A stretch of DNA of 64,000 nt from Planctomycetota bacterium (GTDB taxonomy: Bacteria > Planctomycetota > UBA8742 > UBA2392), in assembly GCA_027493625.1 (NCBI GenBank), contig JAOSKM010000003.1, positions 535,028-599,027 of the forward strand. Reading direction: 5' to 3'. Within the stretch, counting starts at the first letter, position 1. Every line of letters begins with the position of its first letter. A model generated the notes under the pieces. The model had not been told where the DNA came from, searched no databases, and was given only the letters and a program-made list of their open reading frames with translations. Position numbers and translations under genes: made by a program. Of the stretch, positions 35,386 to 44,334 are shown in pieces.

Positions 35386-35721
35386 GAGTCCGTCTGAATG
35401 CAAGAAGCTCTTTCCCGTAGGTTCCTCGCTGTCTGCCATGGAAACCGTCGGTTGAGTTTACCCTCGGATCATGGATACGAACCTGATCTTCTCAACGCAT
35501 ACAGTTCCCTTTGGAACTGCTGCCACCCTATGTAAAGCCTTCGATGTTCCCGGAAACGGAACCTGATCGGGTTCTACCCGAGGACACTCCAGACCACAGG
35601 TGAAGAGCTTGGGCCCCAAGAACTGGCACGCCTGACGGAGTGAATCTTGGCCGGCTCTCCCGGCCTTGCTGACTGAACCCACAACCAAGGTGTATACTTG
35701 GGCCGGGCCAAAGGAGTCCTG
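35386..35721. other. Gene-free stretch carrying a promoter
   Basis: No frame of 60 codons here has a ribosome site or a protein-like composition. The right end holds the candidate promoter of the gene at 35722. The rest shows no notable repeat. Confidence 0.45.
35669..35698 (+). promoter_or_regulatory. Candidate sigma-70 promoter for the gene at 35722
   Basis: CTGACT (35669-35674) and TATACT (35693-35698) are separated by 18 bases, 24 bases before the ATG at 35722. The -10 is a good match; the -35 matches four of six positions. Confidence 0.42.
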
Positions 35722-37023
35722 ATGCGCGGCGTCTGGTTATGCCTGGCGTTTCTGCTGCTGGCGATGGTGCCGGCTTCACCGGTTACCGCGGACGACGACA
35801 ACACCCCCGACACCCAGGTCGGCGACTGGGTGTTCAAACTGCCCGACGGCATGAAGATCGTCACCGGCCTCAACGGCAAGCCGGTCCTGCAGTTCCGCAA
35901 CACGCCCGACAACTACTCGACCACACTCAGCTTCGGCTTCTCGGCCGACCTGCAGGGTGATGACAAGTCCAAGGCCTTCCAGGACTGGGCGAAGGAAGGC
36001 CGCGACATGCTCAAGAAGACCATGGGCGTGCAGGACGACGGCGAGGTCACCGAGACGCGCACGGCCGCCGGCTACGACATGATCGCCTGGGCGGCGGCGT
36101 ACAAGGACCAGCGCGACGTAATGTGGCTCACGATCCTGACCTGCCTGCGGCGCGAGGGGCGCGCGGGCGGGCTGATGTTCTTCACCAACGATTTCGACCG
36201 GCTGGAAGACCAGGCCGCCGAGATGGACTCCCTGCTGAACCACGCCACCTTCGCCAGTTGCCGCGCCAAGGACGAAAAGCCGCCGAAGCTGAAAGTGCAG
36301 ATTGACCCGCTTTCCACCCCCTCGTTCCTGTGGGAGCCCACGCCGCTTCCCAAGGGCGACGCCGGCCTGGAGGGCATCTACGGCGCCTCGGGTCTCGGCG
36401 CTGCCGGCGACCCGCGCGAGGGCATCACCACCGCGAAGTTCCGCTGGCGCTACTACACCTTCCTGGCCGATGGCCGCGTGCTGCGCGAGATCCCGCCCGA
36501 GGGGCTGCTGAACTTCCGTTACGAGTTCTGGCAGCAGTACTTCGTGAACGACTGCGGCAAGTACACCGTGAAAGATGACGTAGTCGAGATGACCTTCACG
36601 CGCGCCGACGGCGGCGAATTGAAGGAGACGCTCAAGCGCAAGGGCGAGGAGCTGTTGGACGGCGACAAGCCCTACGGCAAGCTGCCCGGCGAGGCGAAGT
36701 TGAAGGGCACCTTCATGCGCCACGACGTCGAGAGCCTGGGTGAGTACTACAAGGTCGGCATCACGTTCAAGGAAGACGGCAGCTTCGACGACGCCGGCTT
36801 CAACGCCCGCGTCAACATCGGCTGGTGGGTCGGCGGCGACTGCGTGCTGCGCGACCTTGAAGTGACGCCGGGCAAGGGAACCTGGAAAGTCGCCGCCAAC
36901 ACGCTGGAGCTGCTGTACGAAGACGGCCGTCGGCGCCGCTTCGCCTTCCACCGCTACACGGACGAGCCCGAGGAAAGTCCCGGGCTGATCGTGCTGAACG
37001 GCAACGTGCTCAAGCGCCAGTAA
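35722..37023 (+). CDS. Secreted protein of unknown function, about 433 aa
   Basis: ATG 35722 follows AGGAG at six bases. A signal peptide (VWLCLAFLLLAMVPASPV) is followed by two beta-rich domains. The first (residues 30-180) resembles a beta-sandwich with WVFKLPDGMKIVTGLNGKPV and a helix pair near residue 100. The second repeats a short motif of strand-turn-strand elements (GKYTVKDDVVEMTFTRADG and GTWKVAANTLELLYEDGRRR), similar to lipocalin-like or META-like folds. No catalytic motif is recognised. A terminator at 37036 follows. Confidence 0.78.
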   Translation: MRGVWLCLAFLLLAMVPASPVTADDDNTPDTQVGDWVFKLPDGMKIVTGLNGKPVLQFRNTPDNYSTTLSFGFSADLQGDDKSKAFQDWAKEGRDMLKKTMGVQDDGEVTETRTAAGYDMIAWAAAYKDQRDVMWLTILTCLRREGRAGGLMFFTNDFDRLEDQAAEMDSLLNHATFASCRAKDEKPPKLKVQIDPLSTPSFLWEPTPLPKGDAGLEGIYGASGLGAAGDPREGITTAKFRWRYYTFLADGRVLREIPPEGLLNFRYEFWQQYFVNDCGKYTVKDDVVEMTFTRADGGELKETLKRKGEELLDGDKPYGKLPGEAKLKGTFMRHDVESLGEYYKVGITFKEDGSFDDAGFNARVNIGWWVGGDCVLRDLEVTPGKGTWKVAANTLELLYEDGRRRRFAFHRYTDEPEESPGLIVLNGNVLKRQ

Positions 37024-37035
37024 GCCGGCAAACGA

Positions 37036-37061
37036 AGCGGGCCGCCCAAGGGCGGCCCGCT
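37036..37061. terminator. Bidirectional terminator hairpin between convergent genes
   Basis: An eleven-base perfect stem, AGCGGGCCGCC / GGCGGCCCGCT, with a CAAG loop lies between the ends of the genes at 37023 and 37079. The T-tract is weak on both strands. Confidence 0.62.
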
Positions 37062-37078
37062 CTGATCTGGCGTTGCGA

Positions 37079-39520
37079 CTACTCGAAGCGCAGGTCGTCG
37101 AAGTAGAGCTGGCGGCTGGCGACGCTGGCGTTGGCGCCGGTCTCGAAGACCAGCTCGACCTTGCTGAGCTGACTGAGCGTGAGGTTGGGGTTGGCCGTCG
37201 TGAAACTCGAGAGCAGCACGTTGGCCTCCACGAAGCGGTCGTAGACATTGCTGCCGCTGCCCGGGTAATCCGGCAGGTAGGTGCCGGAAGGCGCCGAGCG
37301 GTCGAACAGCGTGACGGTGGCCACGTCGTTCTGGGCGTCGGTCAGGCGCACGCGCACGGTGACCCAGTCGAAGCCCTTTGCCGTCTCGTTGGTGTAATCC
37401 ACGCTGCCGATGCGGAACATGAAGCGCCGCGTACGGCTGAGGTCCTGCGACGCGGCCGGGATGTTCGAGGCATAGGTCGAGGTGGTGCTGGGACTGAGAG
37501 TAAGGATGTTGTGACGCAGGCTGAGTGACGGGAAGTTGTCGCCGTAGCCGGTGGAGGGGTAGATGCTGGAGCTGGTGCTCCAGGTGCCGCTGGAAAGCGT
37601 GTTGGCGCCGCCCAACGTATTCACGTTCTTGTTGCCGCCCTGGTGGTTGTCGAGCACCACGCGCTCGGCCATGTTGCGCCAGGCGGTGATGCCGACCTCG
37701 CTGCTGCCGGCTTTCTCGTTGTTGTAGAGCAGGCCGTCGAGGGACAGGTCCAGGTTGCTCCAGCGTTTGATGAATGCCACCACCAGGTTGAAAATGCGGT
37801 CCTTCTGCACTTGAGGGCTGGGGATGTATGGGTTGGAACCCGTCTCAGCCGGGTTTGAATCGCCCAGCCAGTTGTGGCAGCCGCCGTAGATGGTGGCGAA
37901 GGTGGTGGGGCCGGTGGCGCGGTCGATCAGCTGGTCGCAGATCGGGTAAATCAGGTCGCCGTCGTTTTCCGCCGCGATCAGCAGGCTGGGCAGGCGGGGC
38001 TGCGCGGTCGCGATCGGGTACACGGTGGAGCTGCCGGTCACGGTGCTGGTAAAGAAGCGCAGGTCAAAGGCCATGAAGTAGATGGTTCCGCGGATGTTGA
38101 AGCTCTGGCGCTGGGTGCCGTTGAAGGTGTAAGGCTGGCTGCGCACATGGCTTCCGTGGGTGGCGCCGCCGCCCCGGGAATGGCCGCTGACGAAAATCTT
38201 TTCCTCATCAACCCGGTTGTTGAGGGCGTGGCCGGTCTGGCCGTTCTTGGCGAGGACCCACTGCATGACGCCTTCCTGGAAGGCGCTGGCCGACTGCATG
38301 CCGCGTTCGGGAGCAGAAGTATCATAGGTGGAGTTCGGGCTCTGGCCGCTGCCGCCTCCGTCCCAGAACGACTGGTAATCCTCGATCGTGACGAAAATGA
38401 TGCCGTAGCTGGCGATGTGGGCGCCCAGCATGTCGTAGTCCACCATGTTGAAGCCGCGCCCTCGGTGGTGCAGCAGAACCGGCGCCGGCGAGGGCGCCGT
38501 CGTGAAGTTCGGGTAGTAGTACTGGATGCGGCAGTTGAAGCTGGTGCCCTGCGGGTACGTGGTGTTGTCGTAGCTCGAGGTAAAGCTGTAAGTCTCCGAC
38601 ACCGGGCCCGTGGTCGCGTGCGGGCCTGCAGCCGTGAAGTTCTGGCCATTGACGATCTCTGTCTCGCCGGCCGTGAACACTGCCAGCGCGCAGCGCAGCA
38701 TCTGGGCCTGGCCGCCGGACAGCGTGGCGTAGATATCGAATTCGTAGCTGCCCGCCGTGGTGGGCGTGCCGGTGATGGCGCCGCTGGTGGTGTCCAGGCT
38801 CAGGCCCGCCGGCAGGCTGCTGCCCGCGTTCAGCACGAAGCCGGTGGCGGTGCTGGGCGCGGCATAGGCCACCGAGTCGCTGTAGGGGCTGTTGACCCGC
38901 ACCGACTTCAGCGCCACGAACGGCCCCGGCTGGTTGATGAACGTTACGTTCACGACGTTGATCGTGCCGCTGATGGCGTCCGGGTACGCGTAGGCCGAGG
39001 CCCGCAGCGTGATGGCTTCCTGCGTGTCATAGGTCAGTCCGGGGAACTGCAGCGTCGAGGTGCCGCTGAGCGTGCGGGTCACCGTGCCGCCCAGCGTGCC
39101 GGTGCCCGTCGCACGCGACAGCGTGATCTGCACCGAGCCCGAGGGCGCGGCCGCCGTGCCGGTCGCAGGGTCGTAGGTTTCCACGGTTACGGTGAACTGG
39201 TTGTTCACCGCCACGCTGGCCGGCACCGAGGTGAAGCGCAGGTTGCGCTGCGGGCCCACCACGAAGCTGGTCGTCTGGCCCGGCGTGCTGCAGTTGGGGC
39301 CGCTGAACTGCAGCACGTAGGTGCCCATCTGGTTCAGCACCAGGCCACCGAACACCAGGCTGGCCGAGTTGTTGCCCTGCGCGGTCACCGCACCGGTCAG
39401 CGCGCCCGGGCCTGAGATCACGCTGGCCGTGATGGTCTCGCTGCTCAGCAGCGCGATACCGCTGCCTTTGCCGGCGGCGAAGAAGTTCAGCGTGATCTCA
39501 AAGGGACGGTCCACCTGCAC
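37079..39520 (-). CDS. Esterase/lipase-type lipoprotein with Ig-like domains, main part (frameshifted at N-terminus)
   Basis: Residues 1-300 form beta-sandwich domains, including a putative Ig (He_PIG) repeat: AAPSTATGFVLNAGSSLPAG followed by LSLDTTSGAITGTPTTAGSY. An alpha/beta-hydrolase domain follows: nucleophile elbow GHSRGGG, acid loop AAENDGD and catalytic His in GGCHNWLGD. The nucleophile motif and fold resemble PET hydrolase/cutinase-like and chlorophyllase-like esterases. The C-terminal 180 residues are another beta-sandwich, perhaps carbohydrate-binding. The signal peptide is in another frame (39487-39681), and adding one C at the C5 tract 39530-39534 joins them into an 867-residue lipoprotein. 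The substrate is unknown. Confidence 0.85.
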   Translation of the reverse strand: MQVDRPFEITLNFFAAGKGSGIALLSSETITASVISGPGALTGAVTAQGNNSASLVFGGLVLNQMGTYVLQFSGPNCSTPGQTTSFVVGPQRNLRFTSVPASVAVNNQFTVTVETYDPATGTAAAPSGSVQITLSRATGTGTLGGTVTRTLSGTSTLQFPGLTYDTQEAITLRASAYAYPDAISGTINVVNVTFINQPGPFVALKSVRVNSPYSDSVAYAAPSTATGFVLNAGSSLPAGLSLDTTSGAITGTPTTAGSYEFDIYATLSGGQAQMLRCALAVFTAGETEIVNGQNFTAAGPHATTGPVSETYSFTSSYDNTTYPQGTSFNCRIQYYYPNFTTAPSPAPVLLHHRGRGFNMVDYDMLGAHIASYGIIFVTIEDYQSFWDGGGSGQSPNSTYDTSAPERGMQSASAFQEGVMQWVLAKNGQTGHALNNRVDEEKIFVSGHSRGGGATHGSHVRSQPYTFNGTQRQSFNIRGTIYFMAFDLRFFTSTVTGSSTVYPIATAQPRLPSLLIAAENDGDLIYPICDQLIDRATGPTTFATIYGGCHNWLGDSNPAETGSNPYIPSPQVQKDRIFNLVVAFIKRWSNLDLSLDGLLYNNEKAGSSEVGITAWRNMAERVVLDNHQGGNKNVNTLGGANTLSSGTWSTSSSIYPSTGYGDNFPSLSLRHNILTLSPSTTSTYASNIPAASQDLSRTRRFMFRIGSVDYTNETAKGFDWVTVRVRLTDAQNDVATVTLFDRSAPSGTYLPDYPGSGSNVYDRFVEANVLLSSFTTANPNLTLSQLSKVELVFETGANASVASRQLYFDDLRFE

Positions 39521-39681
39521 GCCATTGGCGGGGGACCGCTGACCTGGATGTCATACGCGGACTGCGTGGTCGGCAGGCCGATGGTGAGGCCGCGGCCGCT
39601 GCCTCCGCCGCCCCCGCCGCAGGCGGCCAGAACCAGTGCCAGGGTGAATGCCGCGAAGATCGCGGTCGTGATGTTCCGCAT
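39487..39681 (-). CDS. Esterase lipoprotein, signal-peptide fragment
   Basis: ATG 39681 follows GAGGAAA at six bases. The fragment reads MRNITTAIFAAFTLALVLAA followed by a Cys and a run of six glycines, a typical lipobox (LAAC) and spacer. The frame ends in unrelated residues at 39487. The conserved continuation, TQSAYDIQVSG then PPANGVQVDRPFE, requires one extra base at the C5 tract, so this is the N-terminus of the esterase protein and not a separate small gene. Confidence 0.8.
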   Translation of the reverse strand: MRNITTAIFAAFTLALVLAACGGGGGGSGRGLTIGLPTTQSAYDIQVSGPPPMACRWTVPLRSR

Positions 39682-39695
39682 GGTCGTTTCCTCGA

Positions 39696-40265
39696 TCAGA
39701 AGCCGGCGAAGTACCAGGCGCTGTCAATGCGCACGAACTTGAGGCGCGCTTCTCCGAGGGCGCCGCCCACCTGCATCACCAGCTCGGCACTGTCGCCGTC
39801 TTCCAGCAGTTCGTAGTTGCGCTCATTCCAGGCCTGCGCGATGTGCGCCCACATGGGGGCGATGCTGCGCCACAGGAACTGGCGGTGCGCCGCATGCAGG
39901 TCGTCTTCCACCAGCACGGTTTTGCCGGCCAGCGAGGCCATGGTGCGCGCCAGCCAGGCGCGGTCTTCGCGCTCGCGCGCCAGCAGCGCGCCGCTGAGCA
40001 GATCGATCACCGTGCCGTTGGTGACGGGCCAGGCCGAGTCTTCCGCGGGTGGCGACACGTTGTTGTTCTCCGGTTGCGGCTCTTCCGCCTGCACGGGCGT
40101 GGGTTGCCGCGGCTCCGCGGGTGCCGGAGCCGCCGCGGGCGGCGGGGCGGAAGCGGAGGCGTTCGCGGGATCAAAAGCCGGCAACAGAAGCAGCGCAATG
40201 CCCGCGATCGCCACAGCACCGGCTACGGCGCCAAGGCCGAGCATCGGCTTGAGTTTGGGACGCAT
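39696..40265 (-). CDS. Single-span membrane or exported protein with Pro/Ala linker
   Basis: A 189-residue protein; AGGAGG six bases before ATG 40265 decides the start over the upstream TTG. A hydrophobic segment (residues 9-29, LGLGAVAGAVAIAGIALLLL) is followed by a Pro/Ala/Glu linker and a C-terminal domain of about 110 residues with NGTVIDLLSGALLAREREDR and ARLKFVRIDSAWYFAGF. The latter end looks like an NTF2-like or beta-strand finish, but the family is not recognised. It lies upstream of the esterase gene on the same strand, 14 bases apart, probably one operon. Confidence 0.72.
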   Translation of the reverse strand: MRPKLKPMLGLGAVAGAVAIAGIALLLLPAFDPANASASAPPPAAAPAPAEPRQPTPVQAEEPQPENNNVSPPAEDSAWPVTNGTVIDLLSGALLAREREDRAWLARTMASLAGKTVLVEDDLHAAHRQFLWRSIAPMWAHIAQAWNERNYELLEDGDSAELVMQVGGALGEARLKFVRIDSAWYFAGF

Positions 40266-40356
40266 GGTCAACCTCCTCCCACGGGACTAAAACCCCCGTG
40301 GCTTCATTACGGTTCAGCTCGAAACGCACATAGATGTGTGTGGACTATACCCGGTC

Positions 40357-40824
40357 TTACACCGGATGCCCCGGGTTAATCCGGAATCCGGCGTGATCCC
40401 CGTCGCTCAACTGCAGCAACTGGTATTCACCTTCGTCGCTGCAGCCGGTGGCGACGCTTTTCCAGCCCAGCGCGTGGTAAAACGCCAGCGCGGGGGTGTT
40501 GCGGCTCACACACTTGAGCTGCGCCGGGCGCCCGATCCGCTGCAGGCAGGCATCCAGCAGCGCGCGCCCCAGGCCACGGCGCTTGAAGGCCGCGTCGATG
40601 TAGAGGTGATGAACGAAGTTCTCCGGCGCCCACCAGGAGATGAAGCCGGCAACCTGCCCGTCCACTTCGCCGACCAGCATGCGCTCGCCTTCCGTTTGCG
40701 CGTCGAAGTCTTCCGGCCGGTAGATGGCGGGGTCGTTCCAGTGGAAGGTTTCGCGCCGCGATCGCAGGAAAATCTCGCGCAGCCGCGGCAGGTCGGCCTC
40801 GTGCACCTCGCGCACCTCAACCAC
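40357..40824 (-). CDS. GNAT family N-acetyltransferase
   Basis: A 155-residue protein starting at GTG 40824, which overlaps the RecQ stop by eight bases. The acetyl-CoA-binding region is [20 protein letters not shown] (Q/RxxGxG/A motif), followed by [20 protein letters not shown], the usual strand-helix with Asn and Tyr. The substrate cannot be told. The overlap with recQ implies cotranscription, though no functional link is known. An upstream extension would read through the recQ coding end. Confidence 0.83.
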   Translation of the reverse strand: MVEVREVHEADLPRLREIFLRSRRETFHWNDPAIYRPEDFDAQTEGERMLVGEVDGQVAGFISWWAPENFVHHLYIDAAFKRRGLGRALLDACLQRIGRPAQLKCVSRNTPALAFYHALGWKSVATGCSDEGEYQLLQLSDGDHAGFRINPGHPV

Positions 40825-42955
40825 GCGTGATCTCCAGGATGCCGTCGCCATAGGCCTCCAGCTTGGCGGGGCCGATGCCGGGCACATCCAGCAGCTCGTC
40901 ACGGGTGCGCGGCCTTGCCGCGGCGATGGCATCCAGCGTCTTGTTGCCTAAGATGCGGAAGGCCTGCACGCCCTCACGCTTTGCCTGCTGCAGCCGCCAC
41001 TTCTTGAGCGCCTCAACGAGGGTCGGGTCGGGCTTTCCGTAGGACGCGACGCCGCGCGCATCCTTCTTGCGTTTACGGCCGCGCGCTGGCGCTTGCGGCT
41101 CCTGTTTCCCGTCCGGAGCGGAAACGGAGCCGGGCAGCATCACGGCCGTGGCCAGGTCGTCTTCGATCTCGCGGCCGGCGTCGGTCAGGCTGGCGCGCTT
41201 GAACTGGATTACGCGGCCGTCCTTTTCCCACATGTCTTCACGCGTGCTGACCAGGCCGTTCTGTACCAGGGCGCCCAGCAGGTCTTCGAACTCGCCGCGT
41301 TTCATGTGCTGCTCGAAGTTGTCGCGGAACAGCTTGCCGGTGCTGAGGTCGTCACGCCCGCGCAATGCGTCCATGATCTGCCGCAGCACCGCCAGCTCGC
41401 GTGCGCTGGGCGCGCGAAAGCTTTTCAGAGTGCACTGCTGGGGCGCGCAGACGTCGCAGCGGCCGCAGCTGCGGGTGTTGTCCGGGTCGCCGAAGTGATT
41501 CAGCAGCGCCAGCATGCGGCAGCCGTGGCCCTGGGCGAAGTTGAGCATGCGATCGAGCTGGTCACGCTTGTGCTCGAGCTGTTTCTGGTAGCCGTCGATC
41601 CACTTGTCGCCGCCGCGCGTGACGTAGCCCTCGGCGTCGATGCTCGCGCCGCCTTGGGCGGCCAGCTTGTCGAGGCGCGAGCCGATAGTTGACACGTCAA
41701 GATCAAGCTCGGAGGCCAGAGATTCCAGGTCCGTGGCGCGGCTCGAGAGCGCGCCCCACAGCGCGCGCATGTCCCTGACCGGCGGGTAGTCGCGGTCCAT
41801 GAACCACTCGTGCAGGCGCTTGTCGGCCCAGGACCACATCAGGATCGCGCGCGAAGGCTTGCCGTCGCGGCCCGCGCGCCCGATTTCCTGGTAGTAGCCC
41901 TCCACGCTGCCGGGCAGGGCGGTGTGGATCACCGTGCGCACGTTGTGCTTGTCGATGCCCATGCCAAAGGCGATGGTCGCCACGATCACGCTGACCTCGC
42001 CCGCCAGGAAGGCGGCTTGTGCGCGGTCGCGCTCGGAAGCACTCAGCCCGGCGTGGTAAGGCATGCACGGCACGGACTCGGCAATCCGCGCCGCCAGCGC
42101 CTCGCATTCCTTGCGGCTCGGCACGTAGACGATGGCAGGGGTCTGGCTCAATTTCGCCGGCAGTTCGGCGAAATTGTGCCTGACCCCTTCTCCGGCCCCG
42201 GCCCCAGAGCCGGCACTCGAGCCAAGGGGGTCAGAGCCAAGGGGGTCAGGCACCTTTTCGCTTCGCGAAAACGAGCCAGACCCCAATACTTCAAGCACCG
42301 CGTCGCCGCGCTGGGAGGGCTTCAGCTCAACCACCTCGATACCCAGGTTGGTGCGCCGGAAGCCGTGGATCAAGCGTTTGCAGTCGTGCAGCCCAAGCTG
42401 CTCGATGATGTCGCGCTGAACCAGCGGCGTGGCCGTGGCCGTCAGTGCAATCACAGGGGTTGGGCGCAGCTCACCCAGCCGCCCGCCCAGCAGGCGGTAA
42501 TCCGGCCGGAAGTCGTGGCCCCACTGGCTGATGCAGTGGGCCTCGTCCACGGCCACCAAGCCGGGCTTGCGCTTGGCCAGCCACTCGACGAAGCCGGGCA
42601 CGCGCAGGCGCTCCGGAGAGATGAAGAGAAAGTCGAGCTTGCCCTCGGCCCAGTCGAAGCAGGCCTGGCGCGATTCCTCGCGCGGGCGGCCGCTGTGGAT
42701 GCGCGCCGCGTTGAGGCCCTGGGCGCTGAGCTTGCCGACCTGGTCTTCCATCAGGGAGATCAGCGGCGACACCACCAGCGCGCTGCCGCCGCGCGCCACG
42801 GCCGGAAGCTGGTAGCACAACGACTTGCCCGCGCCGGTGGGCATGACCAGCAGGCAGTCATGGCCGTCGGCCAAAGCGGCACAGGCCTCCGCCTGGTGCG
42901 GCCGGAACGAGTCGAAGCCAAAACGGGTGCGCAGGATGTCCAGCAGTTCCGCCAT
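40817..42955 (-). CDS. recQ: ATP-dependent DNA helicase RecQ with in-frame repeat insertion
   Basis: A 712-residue SF2 helicase starting at ATG 42955. Motif I is [14 protein letters not shown], motif [19 protein letters not shown], motif [11 protein letters not shown], motif [14 protein letters not shown] and motif [15 protein letters not shown]. The zinc-binding Cys set ([10 protein letters not shown]), the RQC winged helix and a C-terminal HRDC domain ([20 protein letters not shown]) are present. The enzyme unwinds DNA 3' to 5' in recombination and repair. Unusual is an in-frame insertion between lobe 2 motifs at about residues 224-273, encoded by palindromic repeats (42138-42284), giving a Ser/Gly/Pro-rich loop. 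Whether the loop disturbs activity is unknown. Confidence 0.92.
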   Translation of the reverse strand: MAELLDILRTRFGFDSFRPHQAEACAALADGHDCLLVMPTGAGKSLCYQLPAVARGGSALVVSPLISLMEDQVGKLSAQGLNAARIHSGRPREESRQACFDWAEGKLDFLFISPERLRVPGFVEWLAKRKPGLVAVDEAHCISQWGHDFRPDYRLLGGRLGELRPTPVIALTATATPLVQRDIIEQLGLHDCKRLIHGFRRTNLGIEVVELKPSQRGDAVLEVLGSGSFSRSEKVPDPLGSDPLGSSAGSGAGAGEGVRHNFAELPAKLSQTPAIVYVPSRKECEALAARIAESVPCMPYHAGLSASERDRAQAAFLAGEVSVIVATIAFGMGIDKHNVRTVIHTALPGSVEGYYQEIGRAGRDGKPSRAILMWSWADKRLHEWFMDRDYPPVRDMRALWGALSSRATDLESLASELDLDVSTIGSRLDKLAAQGGASIDAEGYVTRGGDKWIDGYQKQLEHKRDQLDRMLNFAQGHGCRMLALLNHFGDPDNTRSCGRCDVCAPQQCTLKSFRAPSARELAVLRQIMDALRGRDDLSTGKLFRDNFEQHMKRGEFEDLLGALVQNGLVSTREDMWEKDGRVIQFKRASLTDAGREIEDDLATAVMLPGSVSAPDGKQEPQAPARGRKRKKDARGVASYGKPDPTLVEALKKWRLQQAKREGVQAFRILGNKTLDAIAAARPRTRDELLDVPGIGPAKLEAYGDGILEITRG
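42138..42284. repeat. Two REP-type palindromes inserted in recQ
   Basis: Two copies lie in opposite senses. The first (42138-42187) runs from GGGGTCTGGCTC to GTGCCTGACCCC around an AATTTCGCC/GGCGAAATT stem. The second (42241-42284) runs from GGGGGTCAGGCACC to GAGCCAGACCCC around a TTTTCGC/GCGAAAA stem. A third copy lies at 44145-44259. Confidence 0.75.
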
Positions 42956-42976
42956 GGCAGGGAGTATAGCTACAGA

Positions 42977-42998
42977 GCCCACCGGGTAACCGGTGGGT
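42977..42998. repeat. GUAA-loop hairpin, second member of the 21842 family
   Basis: Arms GCCCACCGG and CCGGTGGGT flank GTAA. Compared with 21842-21863 the length and loop are identical and two stem pairs changed together (T-A to C-G and T-A to G-C), which preserves the structure. It lies just upstream of recQ. Confidence 0.65.
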
Positions 42999-43027
42999 TT
43001 GTGCACAAGTCGAATGGGAGGACGTAA

Positions 43028-43354
43028 GCCGGCGCAGCCGGCGTGTCTCTGGATAGCCCCCGGCGGTCGGCGCTGAGCGCAGCGAGGCGCCGACAAGCCG
43101 GGGGATCTGGCGCCATGCTGCCCCGAGCCGCGCAGCGGCGGCTCTTCTCGGCTCTAGAAGCGTATCATCAGCCGATAAACCGCGACTCAACGCTAGAGGC
43201 GATGCCGGATCAGATTCTGATTCTGCGGCCTGCATCGTGGCGGGACGTCCCACCAGAGTCGCCGCTTCGCGGCTCGCGATTCTCGACCGCCTGTAACCCC
43301 CGGCTCCGCTGCGCTGCGCCGGGGGCTATCCGGAGAATCGCCGGCAGCGCCGGC
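43028..43354. repeat. Structured intergenic element with long inverted ends
   Basis: The outer arms contain GCCGGCGCAGCCGGC (43028-43042) against 43340-43354 (14 of 15 paired) and GGATAGCCCCCGGCG (43051-43065) against 43318-43332 (15 of 15). Inside are further hairpins, for example around 43057-43104 and 43297-43325. No protein-like frame is present. It fills most of the 460-base gap between recQ and the gene at 43417 and looks like a MITE-like or RNA-forming repeat. Confidence 0.68.
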
Positions 43355-43416
43355 TGAAAAACAAGACTGGTGCAGAAAACTATGCCGTAACCGGGGCGTG
43401 TCGGCGTTGGCGGCAG

Positions 43417-43857
43417 CTACTGGAAATGCTTGTCGTACTCTTCGGCCAGGTGACTGACGTGCTGGTGCGCCTCTGTGGCCTTGGCGTGATCGGTCTCGGC
43501 GGCCAGGTGCTGCACGGCCGGGATGAACTCGTTCAGGAACACGTGCAACTGCTCGTGCTCCGGGCCGGTCATGGTGCAGCCCTGCACCAGCGCGTCTACG
43601 CGGATTTTCAGCTCTTTGCCCAGCGCGTTCAGCTCTTCGGTGGTCGAGGTGGGTTGTTTCGCCAGCGCTTCGCGGATGCCGGCCATGGCTTCGTTCGTGT
43701 GCTGGTCGGCCTGCCACTTCTTGCCGTCGTTGAGCTTGAGCGCCGCACCCGCGGCCTCGCCGTGGGCGTGGTCGTTGGCCGGGTGGTTGTCGTCATGGCC
43801 GCAGGCCGCGAAACCAAAGGCCGCCGCGACCAGCAGAAGAATTGCGAAGTGCCGCAT
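43417..43857 (-). CDS. Histidine-rich lipoprotein
   Basis: A 146-residue protein with a lipobox signal peptide (ILLLVAAAFGFAACG) and a His/Asp-rich stretch just after the Cys (HDDNHPANDHAHGEAAG), a likely metal-binding tail. The rest is helical, with His and Glu throughout (PEHEQLHVFLNEFIPAVQHL and TEAHQHVSHLAEEYDKHF), resembling four-helix copper- or zinc-handling proteins. GGAG lies seven bases before ATG 43857. It probably sits in the outer membrane or periplasm. The identity of the metal is not deducible. Confidence 0.75.
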   Translation of the reverse strand: MRHFAILLLVAAAFGFAACGHDDNHPANDHAHGEAAGAALKLNDGKKWQADQHTNEAMAGIREALAKQPTSTTEELNALGKELKIRVDALVQGCTMTGPEHEQLHVFLNEFIPAVQHLAAETDHAKATEAHQHVSHLAEEYDKHFQ

Positions 43858-43931
43858 GTTACCGCTCCATAAAAAGGACCCTTACGTCCTGATATGGAAC
43901 AGGCGAGCAGCCGATGGTATTCCCGGCGCCG

Positions 43932-44105
43932 CTAAACTTCGTGCCGGCCGGTCTTCCAGCTCAGGCCGTAGTTGTGCGCCACGGTTTCGATCGCTGTTGG
44001 TTCGTGGATGACGCCGGTGGCGATGGCCAGCAGGAACGTGCCGAACAGGCCGGCCGGGATGGCCGCGATGGCGAGCAGAATGAGGTAACCCATGGGCTGG
44101 TCCAT
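43932..44105 (-). CDS. Small single-span membrane protein, 57 aa
   Basis: AGGAGGGCGG directly before ATG 44105 gives a strong ribosome site. The protein reads MDQPMGYLILLAIAAIPAGL, continuing FGTFLLAIATGVIHE into a short polar tail (TVAHNYGLSWKTGRHEV). The hydrophobic segment is long enough for one span, possibly two short ones. It lies upstream of the His-rich lipoprotein on the same strand with 74 bases between. No family recognised. Confidence 0.65.
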   Translation of the reverse strand: MDQPMGYLILLAIAAIPAGLFGTFLLAIATGVIHEPTAIETVAHNYGLSWKTGRHEV

Positions 44106-44144
44106 TCCGCCCTCCTTCCCGTTGCACATTGTAGCTTGCAAGGC

Positions 44145-44259
44145 AAAGGGTCAGGCACCTTTTCCGAGCCTGACACCCGGGCGACGCCCCTCAGACATGG
44201 GAGAACCAACCCAGTGCGGACGGCTGAACGCCAACCGCGGAAAAGGAGCCAGACCCTTT
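44145..44259. repeat. REP-type palindrome (REPIN-like) upstream of the sigma factor
   Basis: The ends are AAAGGGTCAGGCACCTTTTC and its imperfect inverse GAAAAGGAGCCAGACCCTTT. The same termini appear twice inside recQ (42138-42284). Such repeats are usually mobilised by REP-associated tyrosine transposases; none is in the window. Confidence 0.72.
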
Positions 44260-44334
44260 TGCCGCGAACTATCGCCCGCGCCCTCACGTTCGTATCCTTA
44301 ACCTTCCCCTTTTTTCTCGTCAGGATTCGCTTCC

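Noticed and set aside
35458..35688. A 76-codon minus-strand frame upstream of the secreted protein
   Set aside because: No ribosome site, no family signal, and it overlaps the candidate promoter.
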